Source: Hippasteria phrygiana (lineage: Eukaryota > Echinodermata > Asteroidea > Valvatida > Goniasteridae). Taken from it: a stretch of 64,000 nucleotides of DNA. Shown here piece after piece: positions 63,986 to 64,000 of this stretch. Below the pieces are notes generated by a model that ran no database searches, had not been told where the DNA came from, and saw only the letters and a program-made list of their open reading frames with translations. Position 1 is the first letter of the stretch. Each line of letters starts with the position of its first letter. The stretch covers positions 1-64,000 of the forward strand of contig JAZGUH010000407.1 in the NCBI GenBank assembly GCA_037893225.1, written 5' to 3'. A program made the position numbers and the translations under genes.

Positions 63986-64000
63986 ATGAAATATAAACCA
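63986..64000 (+). repeat. Partial unit at right edge (type A or F)
   Basis: Only ATGAAATATAAACCA is present. A at position 10 limits it to an A-type or F-type start, as expected if the octamer continues with F. Confidence 0.8.

Larger units (their letters stand above)
1..64000 (+). repeat. Satellite array, 231/232-bp unit, whole window
   Basis: The whole window is a head-to-tail array of one unit. About 276 complete units are present (29 between 78 and 6806, 247 between 6807 and 63985), all in the same orientation. Constant landmarks in nearly every unit are AGATCT at unit positions 48-53, TTATCGGCGGCTTCTTAGAG near 71-90, CCGGCC near 138-143 and TTTATTGCTCC near 170-180. The 1-bp length difference is GTATGACT versus GTATGGACT at unit position 206/207. 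Known biology: long homogeneous arrays of this kind with higher-order structure are typical of eukaryotic centromeric or pericentromeric heterochromatin. Centromere function here is inference only, because no CENP-A or kinetochore evidence can be read from sequence. Transposons, telomere repeats, tRNA or rRNA genes and single-copy DNA were looked for and not seen. Confidence 0.98.

Noticed and set aside
1..64000. CRISPR array
   Set aside because: Repeats are 231/232 bp with no short repeat-spacer pattern; what lies between constant parts is more repeat, not unique spacers, and there are no cas genes.
1..64000. CENP-B box
   Set aside because: The core NTTCGNNNNANNCGGGN was looked for on both strands. 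TTCG occurs only in the rare AAATTCGCTGGGG units and in one indel-bearing unit near 6713, and the remaining core bases do not fit.
1..64000. tRNA- or 5S-derived SINE origin of the unit
   Set aside because: No B box such as GGTTCGAATCC, no 5S internal control region, and no A-rich tail was found.
1..64000. Internal subrepeat structure of the unit (shared short words such as TACATGTT, CAAATTC and GTATGGA)
   Set aside because: The word pairs are spaced at different distances (95, about 175 and 167 bp) and do not extend, so they give no consistent sub-period.
1..64000. Transposon, retroelement or other insertion in the array
   Set aside because: From 6807 on every unit start is 231 or 232 bp from the next, which leaves no room for inserted sequence; on the left, deviations are only a few bases.
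1..64000. Inversions or strand switches within the array
   Set aside because: Constant motifs such as AGATCTGGCG and TTATCGGCGG read in the same direction in all units examined.

Overview
The window is one uninterrupted satellite DNA array. A unit of 231 or 232 bp is repeated head to tail, always in the same direction, from the first base to the last: about 276 complete units plus a partial unit at each end. There is no unique sequence, mobile element, RNA gene, CRISPR array or credible protein gene. This points to a eukaryotic chromosome, in constitutive heterochromatin and possibly a centromere. The species cannot be told from the sequence and I do not recognise the satellite. The unit is about 38% G+C (88 of 232 bases in my count of type B). 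In this report unit position 1 is the first base of ATGAAATAT, and positions use 232-bp numbering.

The units fall into a few types that differ by about 0.4-4% at linked diagnostic sites. A, B, C and D form the ancestral-looking higher-order repeat (HOR) A-B-C-D of 926 bp. One-unit deletions give 694-bp trimers (A-B-E, A-C-D, A-B-D), and reciprocal one-unit duplications give pentamers. Types A2, A3, F and G appear only in the right-hand part.

Layout. 1-6806: the same array, but with about 35 scattered one-base indels, probably unpolished sequence. 6807-10046: trimers. 10047-24165: tetramers with two large duplications (periods 2314 and 5324 bp). 24166-26942: tetramers plus reciprocal-exchange units. 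26943-37359: a 1389-bp hexamer A-B-A2/A3-B-C-D inside longer duplications (periods 6250 and 3935 bp). 37360-40368: transition. 40369-57500: units F and G, usually as an F-G pair inserted after B. 57501-64000: F uncouples from G, and a new 1854-bp octamer A-F-C-F-F-C-C-D begins a second copy that runs off the window.

From 6807 to 63985 every unit is exactly 231 or 232 bp (125 and 122 of them, 247 in all), so the array evolves by in-register unequal exchange and conversion. Every unit has a 68-75 codon open frame, but 13 of 17 recurrent variant sites in it change the amino acid and the 1-bp length difference shifts the frame, so I do not call it a gene. Types were assigned by eye at diagnostic sites, not by full alignment.
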